Shown here: piece by piece, positions 16,428 through 25,210 of the stretch
Layout of the letters: each line of letters begins with the position of its first letter
Position numbering within the stretch: position 1 is the stretch's first letter
Origin: an uncultured Roseobacter sp.
GTDB taxonomy: Bacteria; Pseudomonadota; Alphaproteobacteria; Rhodobacterales; Rhodobacteraceae
Reading direction: 5' to 3'
Length of the DNA stretch: 64,000 nucleotides
Assembly: GCA_947501635.1 (NCBI GenBank)
Contig: CANMWT010000002.1
Coordinates: 124,001 to 188,000, forward strand
Translations under genes and position numbers: made by a program
Notes under the pieces: generated by a model
What the model was told of the DNA's origin: nothing
Databases searched by the model: none
What the model saw: the letters and a program-made list of their open reading frames with translations, nothing else

Positions 16428-17591
16428 CTGAGAATACCTGACAGTGCAGCAATCGCCCGGATTGAGCCTCAAGTGCATCACCGGAGCCAAGGTGGTCTCG
16501 GCATTGTCTCCTGGGCACGAGAAACCTTTTCTTTCAATTCTGGTTGCACAAGTTTCCCCACCCAGGCGCGCCCGATCGGTTAAGGAAATTTTTGAGAAAC
16601 TTTTTGTTTTCTGAGACACAACGCCAGCTTGTTCAAACAAATTCTGGCGGATTGCTAGAGTTTCTACAACAAACACTGAATTACAAACCATTCGGAACTT
16701 TGGCATGATATCGACATCAGAAAATGAGGCCGTCGCCAAGACCGAGATGCAGCTAAGTCAATTCGCGCTGTTGGATTAATTGTGGAAATGATCTGAGTTG
16801 ACCGGATATTTGATTTTTAGAAACAATAATTTATTGAGGGTGGTTGGCTGTGCTGCCAGTCTCGAGCTATCCAGTCTGCGCCCAAATTCCCTGTTAACAG
16901 CGAAAATACAGGGAAAAATTGCCGATTTTGCTGATCATCTAGCTTGTCGACTTTGTTTCGGCAAAGAAAACAGCGGTTTGAGTGGGATTTCCCTAAACAT
17001 GTTAACAGGGAAATCTCGGTCCAGTATCAGCGAAAGAAAAGGAACAAACAGGGAAGCGCTGCCACCGTGCCAGGTCCTTATGGCGTGGTAGCTGAACTGC
17101 CCGATTTTCCCGAAGCCGACATTCGAGTGAAGTGCAGCTTATGACTGGAACGAGCCCAAAGCGGAAGTGCTTGGTCACCATTGTTCGCATATGCAGCAAG
17201 GAAACCGACTGTTATGGTCAGCCGAAATGAAGCAAGAAAAGCGGGCGTCCATTCAATGCGCAGCGCTTTGGGTGTCGTTGTCCGAGCTGCGGACTGAACA
17301 ATCCTATTTGGAGAAATGGGGAAAAGGTGGAATGATCGGCAGCTTATCTGGACTGGCGCAGCCTAAATACTGTGCGAGTTTGCCATTATCGCTTAATAAA
17401 TAAACATTTTTGCCGAATTAAAACGCAGCAGTGTCAAATTCCCACACCTTGTTTCTTGCCTCGCGCAGATGTGAAGGCACATGACGCCCTATCCGCGGCG
17501 CGACTTCTTTTTCGCTCCACGCGATCCGAAAGCTACTGCCCGCGCCGCTTAAATTGAATTTTGCGCCGGTCACTCAAAAGGGAAGAATGAT
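16428..17591. other. Gene-poor region with short inverted and direct repeats
   Basis: About 1.16 kb without a credible gene. TTCCCTGTTAACA at 16887-16899 recurs exactly inverted at 17000-17012. The octamer ACAGGGAA occurs at 16908, 17005 and 17048. The segment near 17100-17130 (agccgacattcgagtgaag) resembles other intergenic stretches in this window, e.g. 39629. It is probably the remains of an old mobile or repeat element. The last 100 bases should hold the promoter of the BMP operon, but no clear hexamers stand out. Confidence 0.5.
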
Positions 17592-18701
17592 ATGACTAGA
17601 CAGGGATATTCACGCCGTAGTTTTATGCATCGCGCTGGCAGCCTCATGGCGGCAAGTGCAGTCACCGCCGCGCTTCCGGGCATGGTAGCCGCTATGGGCA
17701 ATGTAACCGTGGGCTTCATCTATGTAGGCCCCCGGCAGGATTTTGGCTGGAACCAGTCGCATTGGGACGCTGCTAAGAAAGTTGCCGCCATTGATGGTGT
17801 CACTGTCGTCGAGCAGGAGAACGTACCCGAGACTGCCGAGGTCGAAAAAGTTATCCAATCGATGATTGAGCTTGATGGTGCAAAAGTGATCTTCGGTACG
17901 TCTTTCGGCTACTGGGACAGCCTCAAGAAAATGGCGATAGAGTATCCGGATGTGCTCTTCACCCATATCGGCGCAATCTGGAAAGAAGGCGATCCAACGA
18001 ACGTCATCGGGTATCGCGGCTACACGGAAGAAGCGCATTATCTCTGCGGCATCGCGGCGGGCCGCATGAGCAAGACCGGCAAGATCGGTTTCATCGGTTC
18101 GAAACCGCTGTATTTCATATACAACAACTGCAATGGCTTCGTTCTGGGCGCACAGTCGGTGAACCCGGACATAACATGCAACGTGGTCATCACCGGCGAT
18201 TGGAACAATCCGGTCAAGGAAGCCGAAACCACGAACAGCCTGATTGATCAGGGCTGCGACGTGATCATCGCCAATGTGGACAGTCCTAAGGTGTCAATTG
18301 AAACGGCTGAGGCACGCGGCGTCTATACGTGTGGTTACCACTCCGACCTGAGCCCGCTCGCACCGAAGGGATTTCTCACCGGGGCCGAATGGAACTGGGC
18401 CTCAGGCGCAGAATTCGTAGAAGCTTTCTTGGCGGGCGAGCCTTATCCAAATCTCAAGCGCGGCGGATTCAAGGAAGACATGGTGCAAATTAGTCCCTTT
18501 GGTCAAGCCGTGCCGCAAGAGGTGCGTGACGAGGTGATGGCCGCCAAGCAGGGTTTTATCGATGATACGCTGATGCTCTACAAAGGCCCTCTTAAGGACA
18601 ATCAGGGCAACGTTATCCTTGAAGAAGGCGAAGTGAAGGCCAACAGTGACACTCCCTTCAAACTGGGCGTTGATTGGTTCGTCGAAGGCACGGTCGGCTA
18701 G
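17592..18701 (+). CDS. BMP family ABC transporter substrate-binding protein, Tat-exported
   Basis: 369-residue periplasmic binding protein of the basic membrane protein (Med/BMP) family, which binds nucleosides, purines or related compounds. The signal is twin-arginine (SRRSFMHRAGSLMAAS) rather than the lipoprotein signal usual in this family; no lipobox cysteine is seen. Family segments: VGFIYVGPRQDFGWNQSH, VIFGTSFGYWDSLKKMA, GYRGYTEEAHYLCGIAAG and GCDVIIANVDSPKVSIETA. The ATG at 17592 follows AAGGGAAG. It is the first gene of a five-gene operon with two permeases, a double ATPase and an amidohydrolase. Confidence 0.9.
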   Translation: MTRQGYSRRSFMHRAGSLMAASAVTAALPGMVAAMGNVTVGFIYVGPRQDFGWNQSHWDAAKKVAAIDGVTVVEQENVPETAEVEKVIQSMIELDGAKVIFGTSFGYWDSLKKMAIEYPDVLFTHIGAIWKEGDPTNVIGYRGYTEEAHYLCGIAAGRMSKTGKIGFIGSKPLYFIYNNCNGFVLGAQSVNPDITCNVVITGDWNNPVKEAETTNSLIDQGCDVIIANVDSPKVSIETAEARGVYTCGYHSDLSPLAPKGFLTGAEWNWASGAEFVEAFLAGEPYPNLKRGGFKEDMVQISPFGQAVPQEVRDEVMAAKQGFIDDTLMLYKGPLKDNQGNVILEEGEVKANSDTPFKLGVDWFVEGTVG

Positions 18702-18715
18702 GACCGGGCTCAACT

Positions 18716-19777
18716 ATGAACTCTTCCGGCTTACTAAGCTCCGCGGAAGCAGTGACGATCAACGTCGCTGCTTTCGCTTTCACTATGGCGATTTTCGGCG
18801 TTTATGTTGCCGCCTTAGGTCATAATCCTGTGGATGTATATTACGTCCTATACCTGGGATCATTCGCGCGCCAGATATCTATCGAAAGTACGCTAACAAA
18901 TGCCGCGCCGTTGATGCTCACCGCGCTCTGCACAGCAATTCCTGCGCGGGCGGGGCTATTGGTCATCGGCGGAGAAGGAGCGCTCGTCGTGGGCGGGGTT
19001 GCCACGGTGCTCGCGGGTGTGGCGCTCGGCGATGCACCTTTCCTCCCGGGCGTAGCCATGATGTGTCTTGCGGGCGCTCTGGCGGGTGGCACATGGATTG
19101 GCCTCGTTGGGGCTCTTCGCCAATATCGGGGTGTGAACGAAACGATTTCTTCGCTGCTGCTCAACTATATTGCCATCGCTTTGATGTACCACCTGATCAC
19201 CGGTCCGATCCGTGATTGGGAGCGGGTGCTCAAGACATCCAGCTGGTCCATTCCCGAAAGCCTGCGCGTCGGTGAAATGGAGTTTATAGGCGTGCACTGG
19301 GGTCTGGCCGCGGGTGTTTCGGTTTGCCTGATCCTTTACGTGATCATGCGCCGTACGACTTTTGGCTTTGGCGTGGATATTCTGGGCGGTAACCCGCGCG
19401 CCGCGCAGATGGCGGGCCTACCGATCAACCGTATGGTGATCCTTTGCTGCTTCATCGGCGGGGCAATGGCGGGGATCGGAGGTGCGTTTGAGGTGATGGC
19501 CGTGCATGGCTTTGCCTCTGAAAGTCTTGCGGTTGGCTTTGGCTATGCTGGTATCCTCGTGGCCTTCCTGTCGCGGCAGAACCCCGCGGCGATCATCGTG
19601 CTGGCTATTCTACTTGGTGGGATTACGGCGAGCGGTGGACTCCTACAGCGCCGGTTCGATTTGCCTGATGCGACCACGCAGGTGCTTCAGGGCCTTCTTT
19701 TCATGGTTGTGCTGGCCTCGAACGCAGCTTACGGACGGCTGTCAGTATTCCAGCCCGCGAGTTGGAGGACAGCCTGA
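18716..19777 (+). CDS. ABC transporter permease, nucleoside/BMP type
   Basis: 353-residue polytopic membrane protein (about eight to ten spans) of the BPD_transp_2 family. Signature segments include GLLVIGGEGALVVGGV, YRGVNETISSLLLNYIA and GFGVDILGGNPRAAQMAGLP, as in YufP-like nucleoside permeases. An upstream in-frame start at 18674 would overlap the binding-protein gene; the ATG at 18716 is preferred. Its stop overlaps the ATG of the next permease (TGATG), indicating coupled translation. Confidence 0.88.
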   Translation: MNSSGLLSSAEAVTINVAAFAFTMAIFGVYVAALGHNPVDVYYVLYLGSFARQISIESTLTNAAPLMLTALCTAIPARAGLLVIGGEGALVVGGVATVLAGVALGDAPFLPGVAMMCLAGALAGGTWIGLVGALRQYRGVNETISSLLLNYIAIALMYHLITGPIRDWERVLKTSSWSIPESLRVGEMEFIGVHWGLAAGVSVCLILYVIMRRTTFGFGVDILGGNPRAAQMAGLPINRMVILCCFIGGAMAGIGGAFEVMAVHGFASESLAVGFGYAGILVAFLSRQNPAAIIVLAILLGGITASGGLLQRRFDLPDATTQVLQGLLFMVVLASNAAYGRLSVFQPASWRTA

Positions 19778-20703
19778 TGGACGCCGGAGATATCAGTTGG
19801 TGGAGCGTTCTTATCGCCGTAATCGGTGGGGCCATACGGGTTTCCACACCCTACCTCTTCGTCAGCCTAGGTGAGACGCTGACGGAAAAGTCAGGCCGTG
19901 TGAATCTTGGCCTCGAAGGAGTTCTCGTTGTTGGGGCAATGAGCGGCTACGCGACTGCTGTTCTGACGGGTGAGCCATGGCTTGGTGTGCTGGTGGCAGG
20001 TCTTGCAGGGGCGGCGCTCTCTCTTGTTCATGCGCTTGTTTGCAGCCTGCCGCGCGTGAATGATATTGCCGTTGGAATCTCGCTGTTCATCTTCGGCACG
20101 GGTCTTGCGTTCTTTCTTGGAAAGCCTTTCATCAATCCCTCCGCCCCACGTCTGCCTGATATCGATTTTGCATGGTGGAGCAGTTCCCCGCAGGTGCAGT
20201 CGGCGCTCAAAATCAACATACTATTTATTGCCGGCTTCATCCTCGCATTGTTCATGGCGTGGGCCTTGAAGACCACCCGTTGGGGCCTGATGCTTCGCAC
20301 GGTGGGCGATAGCGAAGAGGCGGCGAAGGCCTTGGGATACAACATCCTGCGCGTGCGTATGCTTGGTACGGTTGCAGGCGGGTTTCTTGCCGGCGTGGGC
20401 GGCTCTTACCTGTCTCTTTACTTTCCTGGTACATGGAACGAGGGGCTTTCGAGCGGACAAGGACTGATGGCTGTGGCTTTAGTGATTTTTGCCCGCTGGG
20501 ATCCGGTACGGTGCTTTTACGCGTCACTGCTCTTCGGTGGGGCCACAGCACTCGGTCCGGCGTTGCAAACTGTGGGAATTACCACGAATTATTATCTTTA
20601 CGGAGCCGCTCCCTATTTCCTCACGCTGGCTGTATTGATCTATAGTTCGTCGCCCCAGAAAGCGCTGGAAGGCGCACCGGGAGAGGTGTCAATCAACCGA
20701 TGA
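19777..20703 (+). CDS. ABC transporter permease, nucleoside/BMP type
   Basis: 308-residue second permease (YufQ-like). Segments typical of the family: LGETLTEKSGRVNLGLEGVL, ALVCSLPRVNDIAVGISLFI and GLMLRTVGDSEEAAKALGYN. The ATG at 19777 overlaps the stop of the first permease and is preceded by GGAGGA at 19764-19769. Its end overlaps the ATPase start (ATGA). It should pair with the first permease as a heterodimeric channel. Confidence 0.88.
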   Translation: MDAGDISWWSVLIAVIGGAIRVSTPYLFVSLGETLTEKSGRVNLGLEGVLVVGAMSGYATAVLTGEPWLGVLVAGLAGAALSLVHALVCSLPRVNDIAVGISLFIFGTGLAFFLGKPFINPSAPRLPDIDFAWWSSSPQVQSALKINILFIAGFILALFMAWALKTTRWGLMLRTVGDSEEAAKALGYNILRVRMLGTVAGGFLAGVGGSYLSLYFPGTWNEGLSSGQGLMAVALVIFARWDPVRCFYASLLFGGATALGPALQTVGITTNYYLYGAAPYFLTLAVLIYSSSPQKALEGAPGEVSINR

Positions 20704-22241
20704 CCGATCTGCCAAACCTCGACTTCCCGCCACCTCCCGAGGTGGAAATCTGGAAACTGACCAAGCACTTCGGTGCCTTTACCGCGCTCGACGACGTCTC
20801 ATTCAAAATCGATCCGGGCAGTTTCCATGCCCTCTTGGGAGAGAACGGCGCAGGCAAGAGCACCCTAGTCAAATGTCTGATGGGCAGCTATCGCGCGGAT
20901 GGCGGCTCCATCTTGATAGACGGCAAGGAAACGGTCATCACCTCACCGCGTCAGGCGCAGCAACAAGGGCTTGGGATGGTCTATCAGCACTTCACGCTGA
21001 TCCCTTCCATGACCGTCGCGGAAAACCTTATTCTGGGAGAGCCTGACCTGCCGCAGGTGATGAACTGGGCCAAGGCTCGAGCATCGCTGACCGCTTTCAT
21101 GGCAAAGATGCCCTTCAAGCTCGATCTCGATCGGCTGGTCAGCAGCCTGTCTGCAGGTGAAAAGCAAAAGCTCGAAATCTTGAAACAATTGCGACTCGGC
21201 AGCCGGTTTTTGATACTGGACGAGCCGACCTCCGTACTCACGCCTGACGAGGCTGACCAGATTCTTGGACTGATGCGGCGGCTTACCGATGAGAAACGCA
21301 TTTCCGTTGTACTCATTTCGCATAAGCTGCGCGAAGTGGAATCCTATGCCGACGAGGTAACGGTCTTGCGCCAAGGTAAGCATGCAGGGCAAGGGCGCGT
21401 CGCCGAACTCAATCGCAGTGACATGGTACGCATGATGGTGGGCGACGAGCCCTCAACGACCTCCAGCACCCGTGATACTGCCGGGAACGGCGCCGTCGTC
21501 TTGGCACTTCAAGGCCTCGGGGTTGAAAATGACAAGGGCTTGCCGGCCGTCCGATCCCTTGATCTCGCGGTACGTTCGGGCGAGATCGTAGGTATCGCGG
21601 GCATTTCCGGTAATGGCCAGACAGAGCTTGTCGAAGTATTGGCGGGTCAGCGTGCCCTCTTGGCAGGTGCGCTTGAAGTTTCTGGCAAACCCTATTATCG
21701 CACCCGATCCGAGATGCGGACCCATCGGGTCAAGCTGCTACCTGAGGCACCACTGCAAAACGCCTGTGTACGTGGTATGTCAGTTGCGGAAAACCTATCA
21801 CTCCGGCTTTATGATGAACCGCCTATGAGTCTGGCGGGCTTCTGGCTCAACCGCGCGGCAATGCGTGACCGCGCAAGCAAACTGATTGGTCAGTTCCGCA
21901 TCAAGACCCAAGGGCCGGACGCTCCGATCGAAACACTGTCTGGCGGGAATGTACAGCGCACGGTGCTCGCGCGTGAGTTGGCCGACGGCGCAGCACTGCT
22001 CATCGTGCAGAACCCGTGTTTCGGGCTGGATCTCAAGGCGGTCGCGGAAATTCGTCAGCGTATTCTCGATACGCGGAATGCAGGCGGAGCAGTTCTGCTC
22101 CTGAGCGAAGACCTTGACGAAATCATGGAGCTTTCTGACCGGATCCTCGTTATGTCTGAAGGCCAGATCGTTTACGAAACGACGAGGGCGGCAGCGAAAG
22201 TTCAGGATATCGGGCATCATATGGCGAAGCGAGATATTTGA
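20700..22241 (+). CDS. ABC transporter ATP-binding protein, tandem ATPase
   Basis: 513-residue protein with two ABC modules. Module one is canonical: Walker A GENGAGKST, signature LSAGEKQKLEI, Walker B LILDEPTSVLTPDEA. Module two has the degenerate Walker A GISGNGQTE, signature LSGGNVQRTVLARE and a Walker B lacking the usual Asp-Glu pair (LLIVQNPCFGLD). This asymmetry is normal for RbsA/YufO-type importer ATPases. It overlaps both neighbours by 4 bp or less and energises the BMP importer. Confidence 0.9.
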   Translation: MTDLPNLDFPPPPEVEIWKLTKHFGAFTALDDVSFKIDPGSFHALLGENGAGKSTLVKCLMGSYRADGGSILIDGKETVITSPRQAQQQGLGMVYQHFTLIPSMTVAENLILGEPDLPQVMNWAKARASLTAFMAKMPFKLDLDRLVSSLSAGEKQKLEILKQLRLGSRFLILDEPTSVLTPDEADQILGLMRRLTDEKRISVVLISHKLREVESYADEVTVLRQGKHAGQGRVAELNRSDMVRMMVGDEPSTTSSTRDTAGNGAVVLALQGLGVENDKGLPAVRSLDLAVRSGEIVGIAGISGNGQTELVEVLAGQRALLAGALEVSGKPYYRTRSEMRTHRVKLLPEAPLQNACVRGMSVAENLSLRLYDEPPMSLAGFWLNRAAMRDRASKLIGQFRIKTQGPDAPIETLSGGNVQRTVLARELADGAALLIVQNPCFGLDLKAVAEIRQRILDTRNAGGAVLLLSEDLDEIMELSDRILVMSEGQIVYETTRAAAKVQDIGHHMAKRDI

Positions 22242-23725
22242 TGTTGCAGGTTATCCGTAATGGATTGGTGCTCGATATCGCGGGCCGCAAGGCAGACAAA
22301 GCGGATCTCCTTATCGAGGGCGACGTCATCCGTAAGGTCGGCGCGCCCGGCATGGCCGCGCCTGAGGCTGCGTTAGAGATTGATGCGTACGATCAGCTCA
22401 TCATTCCCGGCCTCGTCAATTCGCACACCCATGGTCATGGCAGTTTTGGCAAAGGTCTGGGCGACAAATGGTCACTCGAGTTGCTGTTGAACGCGGCACC
22501 CTGGACATCTGGAGGCTTCACCCTCGAAGACAAACGCTTGGCCGCTCAACTCAACGCGGCTGAGATGGTGCTAAAGGGCTGCACCTCGGCGTATGACATG
22601 TACTTCGAGTTTCCTACCGCGTCCAAAGAAGGCTTGTCGGCAATTGTACAAGGGTATCGCGATCTTGGCGTGCGCGTAGTGCTTGCGCCAATGATGGCGG
22701 ACATAACACTCTTTCGCGCCATTCCGGGGTTGATGGAAGCTCTGCCGGATGAGCTTCGAACACGTGCCGATACCATGAAAGCGGCTCCGCAAGAGGCGCA
22801 TATCTCTATTTGTCGTGACATCTTGGAAAGCTGGACTTTTGACGCAGAGCAGGCGCGTCCTGCCCTTGGCCCCACCATCCCGTTGCATTGCACCGACGCC
22901 TTCCTGACCGCCTGTCGCGATCTGGCTACTGAGCATGAATTGGGCATCCAGATGCATCTGGCGGAATCAAGAGTTCAGGCTGTTGCCGCGCAAACGCGCT
23001 ATGGTATGTCATTGGCCGCGCATCTAGAGCGATTGGGCGTACTGTCTGAGCGGTTCACCGGCGCGCATTGCGTCTGGCTGGATCAGGAGGATATGCGACG
23101 TTTGGCGGCTCATGGCGCGGGCGTGGCGCACAATCCGGGATCGAACCTCAGGCTTGGCTCTGGTATCGCCCCCGCGAGAAGTTTCCTCGATCATGGGCTG
23201 ACGGTGGGCATCGGCACGGACGGCTCCGGTTCGTCGGACAATCAGAACATGTTCGAAGCGATGCGCATGGCAGCCTTTGTCTCGCGCACTAAAAATGCGG
23301 AGCCCGACCGTTGGCTCGGCACGTGGGATGTTCTGGAAATGGCTACAGTCGGAGGTGCGAAACTGCTGGGTATGAGCGGTAAAACAGGTTTGATTACAGA
23401 CGGTTACAAGGCCGATCTGGTCTTTCTCGATCTCACGAACGTGAATTTTATCCCGCTCAACAACGTTGCCAATCAACTCGTGAATTGCGAGGAGTCCAGC
23501 GCGGTGCAAAGCGTCATGATCGGTGGTAAGATGGTTTTGGAGAATAGAATGTTCACGAGTTTCGACTTTGACGGTCTACGCGGGAAAGTAGCGGCTGCGC
23601 TTGACCGATTAAGGACAGATAATCGCGAGGCCCGCGCGGTTTCTGAAATGATGGCGCGCTACGTTTCAAGCCATTGCGTTGGGCTGGCCTGCTCCCACCA
23701 AGAAGGCCGAGCAGCCGAAACTTGA
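22241..23725 (+). CDS. Amidohydrolase family protein (ATZ/TRZ-type deaminase)
   Basis: 494-residue metal-dependent hydrolase. The metal site is visible as NSHTHGHGSFGKG, later HCTDAF and QMHLAES, then the aspartate in GIGTDGSGSSDNQNMFE. The overall layout fits the ATZ/TRZ and guanine/SAH-deaminase clan. Its ATG overlaps the ATPase stop (TGATG), so it is co-translated with a nucleoside-type importer and probably deaminates the imported purine or nucleoside. Chlorohydrolase- or methylthioadenosine-deaminase-like activity cannot be excluded. Confidence 0.87.
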   Translation: MLQVIRNGLVLDIAGRKADKADLLIEGDVIRKVGAPGMAAPEAALEIDAYDQLIIPGLVNSHTHGHGSFGKGLGDKWSLELLLNAAPWTSGGFTLEDKRLAAQLNAAEMVLKGCTSAYDMYFEFPTASKEGLSAIVQGYRDLGVRVVLAPMMADITLFRAIPGLMEALPDELRTRADTMKAAPQEAHISICRDILESWTFDAEQARPALGPTIPLHCTDAFLTACRDLATEHELGIQMHLAESRVQAVAAQTRYGMSLAAHLERLGVLSERFTGAHCVWLDQEDMRRLAAHGAGVAHNPGSNLRLGSGIAPARSFLDHGLTVGIGTDGSGSSDNQNMFEAMRMAAFVSRTKNAEPDRWLGTWDVLEMATVGGAKLLGMSGKTGLITDGYKADLVFLDLTNVNFIPLNNVANQLVNCEESSAVQSVMIGGKMVLENRMFTSFDFDGLRGKVAAALDRLRTDNREARAVSEMMARYVSSHCVGLACSHQEGRAAET

Positions 23726-23838
23726 ACTGATAGGCTCTTCACGAAATCTAGTTCGGGAAATTGGATAGACATTCGGTTGTTTGAAGCTGTCATTAGATTA
23801 CAAGGGACGACACGGCGGCACTGAACCCAGAGCCGCCA

Positions 23839-24057
23839 TTAACCGCAACACTTTTTTCCTTCTTGGATTGGTGGGCAGGCTACCGTTCCGTAAGAGCAAA
23901 AAACGCAGCAGTCTCCGGGCAGCGGTTTCAAAACGACCTTGCATAAAGCGCATTCGTAGAACCATTGACAGGCATCTGTTGGCATAGTTTCCAGTGCAGC
24001 ATGGCCACATTCAGGGCAGGTGATTTCGCTTTCTAGCGTAATGTTGAGGTCATTCAT
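23839..24057 (-). CDS. GDCCVxC domain-containing small cysteine-rich protein
   Basis: 72-residue protein with two cysteine pairs near the N-terminus (CPECGHAAL, and CALCK later) and the block GDCCVFCSYGTVACPPIQ followed by CCG at the end. Members of this family occur beside mercury or heavy-metal genes and some carry selenocysteine in the GDCC motif; here it is cysteine. It is probably a cytoplasmic metal-binding or thiol-exchange protein. It is the last gene of the MerR-controlled leftward operon, 4 bp after a membrane protein gene. Confidence 0.78.
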   Translation of the reverse strand: MNDLNITLESEITCPECGHAALETMPTDACQWFYECALCKVVLKPLPGDCCVFCSYGTVACPPIQEGKKCCG

Positions 24058-24061
24058 TGTG

Positions 24062-24385
24062 TCACATCAGGTTTATGAGAAAGTCATTGATACGGGTTTC
24101 ATTAAAGACGATCGCCCATGCGAGTAGGTTCAGAATGGTGCTTCCGAGCAGCCATCCTCTAACATGAGCTAGAGAGCCTCGTCTGTGGCACAAAACCCAT
24201 GCGGTTATTAAAAGCACTGTTGCGATAGCCAATACGTAAAGACTGGAAGCGGCGATCTTTCCGAACACAGCAAGCCAGCTTCCGCCAAGACCTAACAGCA
24301 TCATCGTCATCGGCAGGACGCAGCATGTCGCTACACCAAGCGCGGAAAGTGATCCTACGTAACTTGCCCAGACTGGCTTGTTCAT
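24062..24385 (-). CDS. MerT/MerC-like small membrane transporter
   Basis: 107 residues with about three to four membrane spans. The first span has the vicinal cysteines of Hg(II) importers (GVATCCVLPMTMMLLGLGGS). Further spans are VLAIATVLLITAWVLC and LGSTILNLLAWAIVF. A longer frame reaches 24673, but the ATG at 24385 overlaps the upstream stop by 4 bp (ATGA) and starts the conserved part. It resembles the preceding gene product, so the pair may be a duplicated importer. Confidence 0.75.
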   Translation of the reverse strand: MNKPVWASYVGSLSALGVATCCVLPMTMMLLGLGGSWLAVFGKIAASSLYVLAIATVLLITAWVLCHRRGSLAHVRGWLLGSTILNLLAWAIVFNETRINDFLINLM

Positions 24386-24771
24386 GGTCGTGACGCCTTC
24401 CAGAGTGCGAACATCGTGCGCGTTGCTTCCTGCTCCCACAGAGGAGCGGTTGCAGCAGCCAGAAAAAACAAGGTCGTTGCTAACAGGGTCACGAGTGTGG
24501 AACGACGGCGCGATGAGCACGCCCACTTTAGCCAAACGCGGTACCAAGCCCACGCTTGAATAAGCCCTACGACGATTACGATGGGAACTCGGTAGGCAAC
24601 GAACGGTCCCAAATACAAAAGCCATGTTCCGCCTAAGCCAATGATCGAAAAGCCAATTGGCAATACACAACACGACGCCGAGACAAGCGCCAGCAGCCCG
24701 GCAAAACCGATGACGAGGCGGCTTGGCCCATTTGACTGAACTTCAGATGACTGGTCGAGACTTGTTTCCAT
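24382..24771 (-). CDS. MerT-like mercuric/heavy-metal transporter
   Basis: About 129-residue membrane protein with SASCCVLPIGFSIIGLGGTW in the first span: vicinal cysteines followed by proline, as in MerT. Two more spans follow, with a basic cytoplasmic loop (ACSSRRRS). The ATG at 24771 is chosen because the alternative at 24786 lies inside the MerR operator. The predicted -10 is so close to 24771 that the mRNA may be nearly leaderless. There is no merA reductase or merP in the window, so the function may be Hg uptake without reduction, or another soft metal. Confidence 0.75.
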   Translation of the reverse strand: METSLDQSSEVQSNGPSRLVIGFAGLLALVSASCCVLPIGFSIIGLGGTWLLYLGPFVAYRVPIVIVVGLIQAWAWYRVWLKWACSSRRRSTLVTLLATTLFFLAAATAPLWEQEATRTMFALWKASRP

Positions 24772-24784
24772 GTCACTGTTATGC

Positions 24785-24805
24785 ATCCTGTATCTACTAC
24801 AGGAT
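24785..24805. promoter_or_regulatory. MerR-family operator/promoter
   Basis: ATCCTGTA (24785-24792) and TACAGGAT (24798-24805) form a perfect 8-bp inverted repeat with a 5-nt spacer. Read leftward, TTGATC and CATAAC flank 19 bp that contain the repeat, the stretched spacing typical of MerR-activated promoters. It lies between the divergent metal operon and the merR-like gene. Confidence 0.75.
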
Positions 24806-24823
24806 CAATGAGGAGACTTTCAC

Positions 24824-25210
24824 ATGATCGCGATTGGAGAGGCATCACGTCAAAGCGACGTTCCGATAGAAACGATCCGGTACTACGAACGGGAAGGCGT
24901 TGTTCCTACTCCAAAACGTGCTGCAAATGGCCGGAGAGTGTATTCGGAGAAAGAAGTGGGTCGGCTACGCTTTATCAAGCGGTGCCGTGATCTTGGTTTT
25001 TCGATCAAGGAAGCCAAGGGCTTGTTGTCACTTTCAGAAGGTGAAAACGACAACTGCGCGATGGTGAAAGATATTGGAACCGCGCACTTGCATGCAGTGC
25101 GATCGAAGATTGCGGAATTGAAAGCCTTGGAAGCCGCTCTCAAACAACTCACGGCCAACTGTAAAGCTGGCTCTGTTTCTTGCCAAATGTTGGAGACGTT
25201 AGCGCGATAG
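24824..25210 (+). CDS. MerR family metal-responsive regulator
   Basis: 128-residue activator. The MerR HTH is at 1-70 (IGEASRQSDVPIETIRYYER), a dimerisation helix at about 80-110, and cysteines at 78, 113 and 120. C78 and C113 have the 35-residue spacing of MerR/ZntR/PbrR metal sites. The C113-to-C120 loop is two residues shorter than in MerR of Tn501, so the preferred metal (Hg, Pb, Zn or Cd) is open. It is divergent from the MerT-like operon and should bind the operator at 24785-24805. Confidence 0.87.
   Translation: MIAIGEASRQSDVPIETIRYYEREGVVPTPKRAANGRRVYSEKEVGRLRFIKRCRDLGFSIKEAKGLLSLSEGENDNCAMVKDIGTAHLHAVRSKIAELKALEAALKQLTANCKAGSVSCQMLETLAR

Noticed and set aside
16413-16739. 108-codon minus-strand frame in the gene-poor region
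   Set aside because: No ribosome-binding site or recognisable family; lies in degenerate repeat-like DNA.
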